A DNA stretch of 26,390 nucleotides from UBA8828 sp046315175 (lineage in GTDB: Bacteria; Verrucomicrobiota; Verrucomicrobiia; Opitutales; UBA953), in contig JBKDBK010000054.1 in assembly GCA_046315175.1 (NCBI GenBank), positions 1 to 26,390 of the forward strand, given 5' to 3'. Positions 1 to 6,112 of the stretch are shown one piece after another (the stretch's first letter is position 1; each line of letters begins with the position of its first letter). Below the pieces are notes generated by a model. That model searched no databases and was not told the DNA's origin. It was given only the letters and a program-made list of their open reading frames with translations. The position numbers and the translations under genes were made by a program.

Positions 1-263
1 CGCAGCTGGCGCGCGTAGATCTGGGTCAACCCTTGCCCGCCCACCTCCCGGTCGCGGAACAGGAAGGCCTCGCCGTTCTCGGCCGCGATCTTCACGCAGC
101 CGATGCCCGCGCCGTCCTGTCCGCGGTTGTGCTGCTTCTCCCTCAGGAGGAAGAGCTGGTTGAAGCCGTGCAGCGGCGAGCCATGCCGCTGCTCGTACCA
201 AGCCAGGGGCTTGAGCAGCCGGACCAGGGCAACGCCGCACTCGTGCCGGAGAGAATCGCTCAT
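1..263 (-). CDS. purF: Amidophosphoribosyltransferase-like protein (PurF family), N-terminal part, cut by window edge
   Basis: Only the first 87 codons are present; the gene runs off the left edge. It would be a class II glutamine amidotransferase: the N-terminal domain releases ammonia from glutamine and a C-terminal phosphoribosyltransferase domain (outside the window) would make phosphoribosylamine, the first step of purine synthesis. The protein starts MSDSLRHECGVALVRL. Cys9 is the likely nucleophile, exposed after removal of an eight-residue propeptide, as in many PurF proteins. The motif QHNRGQDGAG follows near residue 50. The insert rich in aromatic residues between the Cys and this motif resembles the long PurF variant of Bacteroidetes and Verrucomicrobia more than E. 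coli PurF (recalled family knowledge). The ATG at 263 directly follows an inverted repeat (264-284). The gene lies 57 bp downstream of the kinase-like gene on the same strand. Which paralogue this is cannot be settled from the fragment. Confidence 0.75.
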   Translation of the reverse strand, partial: MSDSLRHECGVALVRLLKPLAWYEQRHGSPLHGFNQLFLLREKQHNRGQDGAGIGCVKIAAENGEAFLFRDREVGGQGLTQIYARQL

Positions 264-284
264 GGGCAGGCGCGCATCCTGCCC
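264..284 (-). promoter_or_regulatory. Inverted repeat directly abutting the purF start codon
   Basis: A perfect 7-bp inverted repeat (GGGCAGG and CCTGCCC, 7-nt loop) ends at the base before the purF ATG on the minus strand. In RNA it would place a stable hairpin against the start codon, or act as a terminator-like stem after the upstream kinase-like gene. No T tract follows. No TTGnnn/nAnnnT promoter of the kind seen elsewhere lies here. Its function is inference. Confidence 0.4.
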
Positions 285-320
285 CCGCCTCGCCTTCGCT
301 GTCCAGCGCGGACTCTTGGC

Positions 321-1373
321 TCAGGCCCGGAGCACGCGCCCAAGGCGCTCCAGGCTGATCCCAACCAGGTCGGGCATGTCGCGGGCGGCGAGGAAGGCGG
401 CGTCACGGTGGTGGTCGGCCAGCCCCCGGGAGAGGGACTCGACCCGCTCGGGGGTCGACAGCGGGCAGGCCCGGAGGGCCTCCAGCAGGTCCCTCAGCCG
501 GTCCGGCGCCGCCAGGTGCCGCCGGTGGATGAGCGACTGCTCCTCGCGCCGGTATTGGGCCGCGGTCGCGGCGTTGATGTGGCGGGAGCAGAGGTCCACG
601 AACGGGCGGTTCTCCTTGAAGGACCCCGGGAGGTAGAAGGCCAGCCGGCCGTTGTGCGACTGCTGGTCGAAGTCCATTGCCCGGACGCGGATGGCGGTGG
701 CGTCGAAGTCCGGCGTCACCGCGATGACGAAGTTGTAGGCCCGCATGTCGCCCAGCAGCCGGACGAGGCAGCGCTCCTCGAACTTGATCAGCTCCTTGGC
801 GAGGCGGACCGGATGGTGGCTTGTGCCGCCAAGCCAGTGCGTGGCGAAGCGGTCCCCGGGGATCCCCACCACGTGCTCCTCCACCAGGGTCTCGCCCTCG
901 GTCAGGTAGTGCATCCGGTTGGGCGAGAGCAGGTGCTCGAGCTCGAGCCCGGCGATGCGCGAGGCGTCCCCCACCTTGACGTAGAAATAGTCGTGGTTCT
1001 CGTTGTAGGCGTTGACGATGCGGATGCGGAAGGGCTGGGAATTGCCGAAGGCGCAGTAGTCGATCCGATCCACGAACACGTGGCGGAAGACCCGCATGCC
1101 GCCCTCGCCGCGCAGCAGGGCGTAGGTGCGGAGCAGCCCCTCGGCGAGGCCGGCCATCTCCTCGCGCGGATAGGCCACCGTCTCCCAAAGCGTGTCCGTG
1201 CCGTCCCTCTCCAGCAGGGGAACGGCTTGGTTGAACCGCCTCAGCTGCGCGTAGGTGACAGGCAACCCTCCCTCCCGACCCTCCCGGGCCAGGTAGGTCC
1301 TCAGGCCGTCGGAGATGCCGACCGCCGGCTTGCGGTCGGTGCGGAAATCAGCCCCTGCCGCCCCCGCCTCCAT
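321..1373 (-). CDS. Conserved hypothetical protein with protein-kinase-like motifs
   Basis: A 350-residue soluble protein of no named family that I recognise. A kinase-fold pattern is visible: YVKVGD with Lys133 where a beta-3 lysine would sit; LLGDMRAYN with Asp209 and Asn214 in the D-x4-N spacing of a catalytic loop; and MDFDQ with Asp234 (DFD in place of DFG) 20 residues later. An ATP-dependent kinase, or a degenerate kinase-like fold, is therefore a reasonable inference, but no substrate can be named. The start is the ATG at 1373, two bases after the Nudix stop codon. The reading frame stays open further upstream, but that part overlaps the Nudix gene in another frame and reads as an Arg/Gly-rich shadow. 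The tight coupling suggests co-transcription and perhaps related roles with the Nudix hydrolase. No signal peptide or membrane segment is seen. The C-terminal ~70 residues look helical and charged. Confidence 0.8.
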   Translation of the reverse strand: MEAGAAGADFRTDRKPAVGISDGLRTYLAREGREGGLPVTYAQLRRFNQAVPLLERDGTDTLWETVAYPREEMAGLAEGLLRTYALLRGEGGMRVFRHVFVDRIDYCAFGNSQPFRIRIVNAYNENHDYFYVKVGDASRIAGLELEHLLSPNRMHYLTEGETLVEEHVVGIPGDRFATHWLGGTSHHPVRLAKELIKFEERCLVRLLGDMRAYNFVIAVTPDFDATAIRVRAMDFDQQSHNGRLAFYLPGSFKENRPFVDLCSRHINAATAAQYRREEQSLIHRRHLAAPDRLRDLLEALRACPLSTPERVESLSRGLADHHRDAAFLAARDMPDLVGISLERLGRVLRA

Positions 1374-1375
1374 GG

Positions 1376-1897
1376 TCAGCCGAGATGGGGACGGAGGTGC
1401 GATTCCTCCTCCGTCATTCGGAGCGGAAGCGCCGGGTCGCACTCGGCGCGGAAGGCGAGGAAGCTCCCGCGGTGGGAGTCCCACACCGGCCACAGCAGCG
1501 TGCGGTCCGTCGGCGGCAGGTTCAGGCCGTCGACCTCCGCCCTCGTGAAAAGCCCGAACCGCCCCTCGGCGATGTCGGGCGGCAGCCCGGCGAGGGGCTT
1601 GTGGCAGTCGAAGAGGAACATCAGCCAATGGGTCGCGCCCTCGTAGGCGCGCTCGCTGACCATCCCGAAGAGATGCAGGTCGGCGGACGCCACCGCGTGG
1701 CCGGTCTCCTCGCCCACCTCGCGCGCCGCGCACTCAAACGGCGACTCCCCGCGCGCCATCTCCAGCTTGCCGCCGACCGGGCTCCAGCAACCCAGGTTGG
1801 GAGCCTTGGCCCGACGGATGAGGAGGTGGCGCCCCTCGCCGTCCCGGAGGAAGACCAGGACGCTGATCTTGAACGGCAGCTCGGACGGCGCGGGCAT
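1376..1897 (-). CDS. Nudix hydrolase
   Basis: A 173-residue single-domain Nudix protein. These enzymes cut nucleoside diphosphates linked to another moiety, using Mg2+ held by the Nudix-box glutamates. The box is recognisable around residues 44-69: GGKLE, then GESPFECAA, then REVGEETGH, so the REVxEExG metal-binding core is intact. Between the conserved Gly and the first Glu there are seven residues instead of five, a two-residue lengthening of the loop (MARGE where many homologues have PGE or MGE). The substrate cannot be predicted. The frame could start at a TTG three codons upstream, but the ATG at 1897 is preferred: a TTGCCC-N16-CACCTT promoter-like pair sits exactly seven bases upstream of it. 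It is divergent from the Fpg-like glycosylase and two bases from the kinase-like gene downstream, probably one transcript. Confidence 0.88.
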   Translation of the reverse strand: MPAPSELPFKISVLVFLRDGEGRHLLIRRAKAPNLGCWSPVGGKLEMARGESPFECAAREVGEETGHAVASADLHLFGMVSERAYEGATHWLMFLFDCHKPLAGLPPDIAEGRFGLFTRAEVDGLNLPPTDRTLLWPVWDSHRGSFLAFRAECDPALPLRMTEEESHLRPHLG

Positions 1898-1904
1898 GGA
1901 GGCC

Positions 1905-1932
1905 AAGGTGGCGGCGCCCCGGGGCGGGGCAA
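1905..1932 (-). promoter_or_regulatory. Predicted promoter of the Nudix gene (leaderless geometry)
   Basis: On the minus strand a TTGCCC hexamer (1927-1932) is followed by 16 bp and CACCTT (1905-1910), then seven bases to the ATG at 1897. Transcription would start at or next to the start codon. It is recognised because the same spacing recurs at seven other gene starts in the window. Confidence 0.5.
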
Positions 1933-1948
1933 CCTATTCCCGCCGCGT

Positions 1949-1976
1949 TTGCCAAGGCCGCCGGGGTCGCCACAAT
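1949..1976 (+). promoter_or_regulatory. Predicted promoter of the Fpg-like gene (leaderless geometry)
   Basis: TTGCCA (1949-1954), 16 bp, CACAAT (1971-1976), then six bases to the ATG at 1983. It stands back to back with the divergent Nudix promoter; the two -35-like boxes are only 16 bp apart. Confidence 0.55.
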
Positions 1977-1982
1977 GGCGGC

Positions 1983-2798
1983 ATGCCTGAGTTGGCCGAG
2001 GTCGAGTTCTTCCGCAAACGCTGGGATCCCGCGCTCGGCGAGCGCGTGGTCGACGTCGAGATCCACGCCGCCGCCCGCTGTTGCCGCGGCGTCAACCCGC
2101 GGACCCTCCGCCGCGCGGTGGCGGGTCGCCGGTTGCTGCGCTCCCTTGCCGCCGCGAAGCAGATGGCCTTCGTCCTCGAGGGAGGCGCCTGGATCGGCGT
2201 TCATCTCGGCATGACCGGCGAGCTCCTCTGCCCGCCGGGCGACTTCTCCCCGGGCCGCCACGACCACCTTCTCCTGCGCACCGCCAAGGGTCGCTCCCTG
2301 GTCTTCCGCGACCCCCGGATGTTCGGGCGGATCCAGTTCTGGCAAGGCAGGGGCGAGCCTCCCTGGTGGGCTTCCCTCGCCCCGCCGATTCTTTCCCCTG
2401 CCTTCACGCCCGCCGCGCTCGCCGAGTTCCTGCGACGCCGCGCCCGCTCGCCGCTCAAGGCGGTGCTCCTGATGCAGGAGCGTTTCCCCGGCATCGGCAA
2501 CTGGATGGCGGACGAGGTGCTTTGGCGCGCCGGTCTCCATCCCAAGGCCAAGGCCGGCCGGGTCGGCCCTCGCGCGCGCGCCCGGCTGCACGCCGCGCTC
2601 CGCGAGGTTTGCCGCGATTCGCTCCGGGTCATCGGCAAGGATTGGTCGGACCCGCCCGACAGCTGGCTTTTCAACCATCGGTGGGAAAAGGGAGGACGCT
2701 GCCCTCGCACCCGCGGCCCCTTGCTCCACGCCACGGTCGGCGGCCGCACCACCTGCTGGTCTCCTCGCCGGCAGATTCTCGGCGCGGAACGCCGTTGA
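1983..2798 (+). CDS. Fpg/Nei-family DNA glycosylase with degenerate zinc finger
   Basis: A 271-residue base-excision repair glycosylase/AP lyase. It starts MPELAEVE, giving the catalytic Pro and Glu after Met removal; AAKQ (Lys59) matches the conserved beta-lysine; HLGMTGELL and RDPRMFG are family landmarks; and GIGNWMADEVLWRAGLHP (170-187) is the helix-two-turn-helix. Length is normal for the family. The C-terminal zinc finger is damaged: of four Cys ligands only Cys240 aligns. The second is Thr243, and in the last strand (R-T-T-C-W-S-P-R-R-Q, 255-264) Ser260 and Arg263 replace the third and fourth, although the DNA-contacting Arg255 remains. It is probably a zincless-finger variant, so substrate range (8-oxoG or oxidised pyrimidines) is uncertain and no symbol is given. 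The chosen ATG follows a promoter-like pair by six bases; an upstream ATG at 1975 is in another frame. It is a likely unit with rsmD, 31 bp downstream. Confidence 0.9.
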   Translation: MPELAEVEFFRKRWDPALGERVVDVEIHAAARCCRGVNPRTLRRAVAGRRLLRSLAAAKQMAFVLEGGAWIGVHLGMTGELLCPPGDFSPGRHDHLLLRTAKGRSLVFRDPRMFGRIQFWQGRGEPPWWASLAPPILSPAFTPAALAEFLRRRARSPLKAVLLMQERFPGIGNWMADEVLWRAGLHPKAKAGRVGPRARARLHAALREVCRDSLRVIGKDWSDPPDSWLFNHRWEKGGRCPRTRGPLLHATVGGRTTCWSPRRQILGAERR

Positions 2799-2823
2799 CC
2801 CGCCCCGCCGCCGCCGCGAGCGT
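2795..2823 (+). promoter_or_regulatory. Predicted promoter of rsmD, overlapping the end of the glycosylase gene
   Basis: TTGACC (2795-2800) overlaps the upstream gene's stop codon. After 17 bp comes GAGCGT (2818-2823), then six bases to the rsmD ATG at 2830. The -10 box is poor apart from the A and final T, so this is the weakest member of the set; read-through from the upstream gene is also likely. Confidence 0.35.
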
Positions 2824-2829
2824 CCTCCC

Positions 2830-3384
2830 ATGCGCGTGACCGGAGGCAAGGCCCGGGGCATTCCCCTTCGCGTGCCCGCCGGTCCGGTGAGGCCCGCGAC
2901 CGATTACCTCCGGGAAGCCGTCTTCAGCTCCCTCGCCGCGCTCGTTCCCGGAGCGCGCGTCCTCGACCTCTTCGCCGGGACCGGCGCCTACGGCCTCGAG
3001 TCGCTTAGCCGCGGCGCCGCCTCGGCGATCGCCGTCGACCGCGCCACCGCCTCGACCATCGCCGCCAACGCCGCCGCGGTCGCCAAATCCATGGGCCTGC
3101 CCGAGCTGCCGCTCGGGGTGGTCACGGCCGACGCCCTTTCCTGGAGGCCCGCCGCGCCCGACTTCGACCTCGTCTTTGTCGATCCGCCTTGGGAGCTCTG
3201 GGAGCGAGAGGCCGGCCGGCTTGTCGGCGCCGCGGCCGCGGCCGCGGGCTTGGGCGGCCATGTTCGCCTCATCCTCGAGGGCCCCGGCGGCTTCGCGCCG
3301 CCGATGCCCGATGGCTGGGAACTGAGGAAGACCCTGGGCAAGGGCAAGGGGCAGCCCGCGGTGGCGATCCTAACCCGCGTCTAG
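2830..3384 (+). CDS. rsmD: 16S rRNA (guanine966-N2)-methyltransferase RsmD
   Basis: A 184-residue SAM-dependent methyltransferase of the RsmD family, which methylates a guanine of 16S rRNA (G966 in E. coli numbering) during 30S assembly. The start MRVTGGKARGIPL is typical of the family, as is RPATDYLREAVFSSL (21-35). The SAM-binding motif is DLFAGTGAYGLESLSRGA (46-63). The catalytic motif is FVDPPW (116-121), where most relatives have DPPY. Length matches the family (about 180-200). The stop codon lies inside the 3' end of the oppositely oriented rsmE gene, with a 15-bp tail-to-tail overlap. No Shine-Dalgarno sequence precedes the ATG. Confidence 0.93.
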   Translation: MRVTGGKARGIPLRVPAGPVRPATDYLREAVFSSLAALVPGARVLDLFAGTGAYGLESLSRGAASAIAVDRATASTIAANAAAVAKSMGLPELPLGVVTADALSWRPAAPDFDLVFVDPPWELWEREAGRLVGAAAAAAGLGGHVRLILEGPGGFAPPMPDGWELRKTLGKGKGQPAVAILTRV

Positions 3385-4131
3385 GTCCGGCACAATCGGG
3401 CGGTGCGCCCGCCAGGCGCCCAGCGCCGCGAGGCAAAGCGCCGCTCCGGCGACGCACGCCGTCTCGACCCGAGCGATGCGGTCGCCGAGGTGCATCAGAT
3501 CGAATCCACCCTCGCGGAGGGCCGCGCGCTCCGCGGCGTCCCAACCCCTTTCCGGGCCGATGGCCAGCACGGCGGCGGCCGGCTTGGGTCCCTTGGGCGC
3601 GGAGCCCGACATCGGGCCCGACGCCTCGTAGGGATCGAGAGCGATTCTCAGCCCGCCGGAAGGGCAGGCCCCCCTCGCCTCGGCGAGGCGCGCGTGGTGG
3701 GCCACCTCGGGCAGCCGGGCGGAGCAGGCCTGCTCCGCGCCCTTCTCCACGAGCTCGCGCCACTCGTCCGTCGTCCAGAGCGAGCTGGTCGCGTACGCAG
3801 GGTCGCCCTTCGCCGGGCGGAAGAAGCGAATCTTGCGGGCGCCTAGGCTGGCGAGGTCGTGCAGCACCTTGCGCGCCGACTGCGGCCGGGGCAGGCCGAC
3901 CAGCACATCCAGGGGCAGCATCGGCTGGATCGAGTCCTCCCAGCGGATGCCGAAGGTCAGCCGCGGATCGGTGGTCAGGATCACCGCGATCCCGCGCCGC
4001 CCGTTGCGGACGCCCACATGCACCTTGGCCCCGATGCCGACATGGAGCGTCTTCAGCAGGTGGCGCGCCCGCGCGTCCGCCAAGGGCAGGCCCTCCTTGG
4101 CCTCGCGCTCCGTCATCAGCATCAGGTTCAT
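3370..4131 (-). CDS. rsmE: 16S rRNA (uracil1498-N3)-methyltransferase RsmE
   Basis: A 253-residue SPOUT-class methyltransferase that modifies U1498 of 16S rRNA (E. coli numbering). An N-terminal PUA-like region (about 15-65, with ARHLLKTLHVGIGAKVHVG) binds RNA. The C-terminal trefoil knot carries the SAM site: VLAIGPERGWDAAERAAL (188-205) and HLGDRIARVETACVAGAAL (214-232), close to the family patterns IGPEGGF and LGxRILRxETA. The start at 4131 (MNLMLM) is chosen because the open frame upstream overlaps pdxH and has no RsmE similarity. A TAGCGT box lies seven bases upstream, but no good -35 box was found. It is divergent from pdxH and overlaps rsmD tail to tail by 15 bp. Confidence 0.9.
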   Translation of the reverse strand: MNLMLMTEREAKEGLPLADARARHLLKTLHVGIGAKVHVGVRNGRRGIAVILTTDPRLTFGIRWEDSIQPMLPLDVLVGLPRPQSARKVLHDLASLGARKIRFFRPAKGDPAYATSSLWTTDEWRELVEKGAEQACSARLPEVAHHARLAEARGACPSGGLRIALDPYEASGPMSGSAPKGPKPAAAVLAIGPERGWDAAERAALREGGFDLMHLGDRIARVETACVAGAALCLAALGAWRAHRPIVPDLDAG

Positions 4132-4138
4132 CGACGCC

Positions 4139-4144
4139 ACGCTA
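4139..4144 (-). promoter_or_regulatory. Possible -10 box of rsmE
   Basis: TAGCGT on the minus strand, seven bases before the rsmE ATG, has the position and shape of the -10 boxes at other starts here. The matching TTG box at 16-17 bp is missing, so this is a weak call. Confidence 0.3.
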
Positions 4145-4154
4145 GCCCCGCCGG

Positions 4155-4170
4155 GCTCGCCGCGGCGAGC
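4155..4170. promoter_or_regulatory. 16-bp perfect palindrome between divergent rsmE and pdxH
   Basis: GCTCGCCG followed directly by its reverse complement CGGCGAGC, in the 93-bp divergent intergenic region. It could be an operator for a dimeric regulator acting on either gene. In such GC-rich DNA a chance palindrome is possible. No regulator can be named. Confidence 0.35.
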
Positions 4171-4190
4171 GCCGATGCGCGAGGTCCCGC

Positions 4191-4218
4191 TTGCCCGCGC
4201 GCCGCCGCGGGGTAGGGT
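4191..4218 (+). promoter_or_regulatory. Predicted promoter of pdxH (leaderless geometry)
   Basis: TTGCCC (4191-4196), 16 bp, TAGGGT (4213-4218), then six bases to the pdxH ATG at 4225. Confidence 0.55.
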
Positions 4219-4224
4219 GGGGCA

Positions 4225-4860
4225 ATGGACATCCAGGGACTGCGCCGGGAATACGCCAACCACGGGCTCGACGCGTCGGAACTCGACGCCGATCCCTTCG
4301 CCCAGTTCCGGCTTTGGTTCAAGCAGGCCTGCGACGCGGGCATTCTCGAGCCCAACGCCATGGTCCTCGCCACTGTCGGCCCTGACGGGGCACCCTCCAC
4401 CCGCGTGCTGCTCCTCAAGGCCTTCGACGCCCGGGGTTTCACCTTCTTCACGAACCTTCGCGGCCGCAAGGCGACCGAGCTTGCCGGCAATCCCCGCGCC
4501 TCGATGACCTTTCCCTGGGTCGACCTCGAGCGCCAGGTCCATCTCCAGGGCCGCGTCGAACCCGTCGCCGCCGATGAGACGCTGGCCTACTTCAAATCGC
4601 GACCCTATGGCAGCCAGCTCGGCGCCTGGGCGTCCGAGCAAAGCCAGACCATCGCCGATCGTTCGGCGCTCGAGAACCGCATGGAAGAGCTCCGGCGCCT
4701 CCATCCCGAGGGAAAGGTCCCCGTCCCTCCCCATTGGGGCGGACTCAGGCTCGTCCCCGATGCCATTGAGTTCTGGCAGGGCCGCCCGAGCCGCCTTCAC
4801 GACCGCTTCCTCTACACGCGTCGAGCCGGCGGCTGGGAAAAGGCACGTCTGCAGCCTTAA
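4225..4860 (+). CDS. pdxH: Pyridoxamine 5'-phosphate oxidase PdxH
   Basis: A 211-residue FMN enzyme that oxidises pyridoxamine or pyridoxine 5'-phosphate to pyridoxal 5'-phosphate, the final or salvage step of vitamin B6 cofactor synthesis. Family landmarks are all present: LRREY at the start; DPFAQFRLWF (23-32); PSTRVLLLKAFDARGFTFFTN (57-77) for FMN binding; SRPYGSQLGAWASEQS (about 124-139); and the terminal block IEFWQGRPSRLHDR through to WEKARLQP, which carries PLP-binding residues. Length is standard. It is a single-gene unit divergent from rsmE. The cofactor it makes is needed by the PLP enzyme Kbl encoded downstream. The start codon lies six bases after a promoter-like pair. Confidence 0.95.
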   Translation: MDIQGLRREYANHGLDASELDADPFAQFRLWFKQACDAGILEPNAMVLATVGPDGAPSTRVLLLKAFDARGFTFFTNLRGRKATELAGNPRASMTFPWVDLERQVHLQGRVEPVAADETLAYFKSRPYGSQLGAWASEQSQTIADRSALENRMEELRRLHPEGKVPVPPHWGGLRLVPDAIEFWQGRPSRLHDRFLYTRRAGGWEKARLQP

Positions 4861-4968
4861 TCCATTAGAAAAACTAATAGGCACGGCACCGCCCTCTAAC
4901 TCCGAGGTTGCCTCCCCGACCAGTGTTGACCCTGTAGCAGGGCTCTCCTTCTCCCTAGGAAGCCTCGC
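4861..4968 (+). promoter_or_regulatory. Leader region of the ATP synthase operon with atpB ribosome-binding site
   Basis: This 108-bp gap precedes the operon. An AT-rich stretch at 4862-4880 contains a short inverted repeat (ATTAG at 4864-4868, CTAAT at 4874-4878, loop AAAAA). TTGCCT (4908-4913) and TTGACC (4926-4931) are possible -35 boxes, but no convincing -10 box lies at 16-18 bp from either. AGGA at 4957-4960, eight bases before the atpB ATG, is the only clear Shine-Dalgarno sequence I found in the window, so this operon probably has a leadered mRNA. Confidence 0.45.
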
Positions 4969-5808
4969 ATGTCGCGCCTTGCCGCCCTTCTCCTGCTGCT
5001 GCCTTCCCTGGCCTCAGCCGCCGTCGACCCCAAGGCCACCGACCTGGGCTTCAAGTTCCTCGGCCTGCCGGTCACCAACTCGATTGTCACGACCTGGATC
5101 ATCGGGCTGCTCATCATCATCGGCGTGCGGCTGGCCGTCGGCACGCCCACCCTCGTTCCCGGCAAGGGTCAGGCCGTGCTGGAGACCCTCGCCACCGGCC
5201 TGCGCGACACCCTTGAGCCGATCGTGGGCAAGCGGATGATCGGCAAGGTCTTTCCCCTGCTCTGCGGCTTCTTCGTCTTCATCCTCCTGATGAACTGGAG
5301 CGGCCTGCTTCCGGGTGTCGGCACCCTCAAGCTCGGGGCCGAGGGCTCCTGGCGCGACCTCATCCGCCCGGCCAACTCCGACCTCAACACCACGCTCGCC
5401 CTCAGCGTCGTCTCCTTCCTTGCCTGGACCTACTTCGTCCTCCGCTACGCCGGCGTCAAGGTGCTCGCCCACGACCTCTTCGGCAACAAGGCCGACCGGC
5501 GCGAGATCGGCTTCCCGATGTGGCTCGCCCTGGGCTTCATCTTCCTCGGCGTCGGCTGCATCGAGGTCGTCTCGATCCTCTTCCGCCTCATCTCCCTCTC
5601 CTTCCGCCTCTACGGCAACGTCTTCGGCGGCGAGAGCCTCATCCACTCCCTCGGCGCCATCGCGCCCTTTGTCATCCCGACCTTCGCCGCGCTCCTCGAG
5701 GTGCTGGTCGGGCTCATCCAAGCCTTCGTCTTCACGCTCCTGTCGGCCGTCTACATCGGCCTGATCTGCAACCACGAGGGCGGCCACGACGAGGAGCACG
5801 CCCACTGA
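4969..5808 (+). CDS. atpB: ATP synthase Fo subunit a
   Basis: A 279-residue membrane subunit that provides the proton half-channels next to the c-ring. The N-terminus, MSRLAALLLLLPSLASAA, looks like a cleavable signal peptide. Membrane segments follow at about 42-62, 89-110, 142-160, 180-210 and 235-268. The essential arginine is in SLSFRLYGNVFGGESL; the final helix has VGLIQAFVFTLLSAVYIGL, with the conserved Gln near the channel. The hydrophilic tail ends in His and acidic residues (HEGGHDEEHAH). It is the first gene of an eight-gene operon. No atpI or atpZ gene lies upstream. An AGGA ribosome-binding site supports this start. Confidence 0.96.
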   Translation: MSRLAALLLLLPSLASAAVDPKATDLGFKFLGLPVTNSIVTTWIIGLLIIIGVRLAVGTPTLVPGKGQAVLETLATGLRDTLEPIVGKRMIGKVFPLLCGFFVFILLMNWSGLLPGVGTLKLGAEGSWRDLIRPANSDLNTTLALSVVSFLAWTYFVLRYAGVKVLAHDLFGNKADRREIGFPMWLALGFIFLGVGCIEVVSILFRLISLSFRLYGNVFGGESLIHSLGAIAPFVIPTFAALLEVLVGLIQAFVFTLLSAVYIGLICNHEGGHDEEHAH

Positions 5809-5866
5809 ACCCCTTCCCGACTTTCGCGGCGCGCGACCTGCTGGGAACCCCCCATGCGGCGAGCCC

Positions 5867-5893
5867 GGAAAAAACCAAAACAAACCACACCAC
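5867..5893 (+). promoter_or_regulatory. A-rich unstructured leader upstream of atpE
   Basis: The 27 bases before the atpE ATG are nearly all A and C, without T and with G only at the first two positions, in a segment that is otherwise about 70% GC. There is no Shine-Dalgarno sequence. By analogy with the translational enhancer known upstream of E. coli atpE, an unstructured A-rich leader could raise c-subunit synthesis. The role is inference. Confidence 0.45.
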
Positions 5894-6106
5894 ATGATCC
5901 TCGCACAGATCACCATGAACGCCAACACCATCCCCGCCGCCGTCGGCTGCTTCGCCGCCGCCTTCGGCGTGGCGATGATCGGGGCCAAGGCCGTCGAGTC
6001 CGTCGGCCGCAACCCTGAGGCGTCGGGCAAGATCCTCGTCCAGTCCATCCTGGGCATGGCGCTCGCCGAGGCGGTCGCGTTCTACGCGATCTTCCTCACC
6101 AAGTGA
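5894..6106 (+). CDS. atpE: ATP synthase Fo subunit c
   Basis: A 70-residue proteolipid that forms the rotating c-ring. Helix 1 spans about 11-35, the polar loop has SVGRNPEASGKI (36-47), and helix 2 runs to the C-terminus with the ion-binding Glu59 in ALAEAVAFY. The positions that bind Na+ in sodium-type rings are not kept: a Val replaces the helix-1 Gln and Ala60 follows the Glu in place of Ser or Thr. Proton coupling is therefore expected. Only 11 residues follow Glu59, a short end compared with E. coli (18). The ATG at 5894 is chosen because the inner ATG at 5915 would shorten helix 1's lead. An A-rich leader precedes it and a strong hairpin follows the stop codon. Confidence 0.93.
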   Translation: MILAQITMNANTIPAAVGCFAAAFGVAMIGAKAVESVGRNPEASGKILVQSILGMALAEAVAFYAIFLTK

Positions 6107-6112
6107 GCCCAA

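Noticed and set aside
33..1646. A 537-codon plus-strand open frame at the left end
   Set aside because: It lies antisense to the purF, kinase-like and Nudix genes, which show real motifs.
1374..1733. N-terminal extension of the kinase-like protein to 470 residues
   Set aside because: The extra 120 residues overlap the Nudix gene in another frame and are Arg/Gly-rich; the ATG at 1373 gives a normal gene junction.
5894..6106. Sodium-driven ATP synthase
   Set aside because: The loop KAVESVGRNPEA resembles Na+-type c-subunits, but the Na+-ligand Gln and Ser/Thr positions are Val and Ala60.
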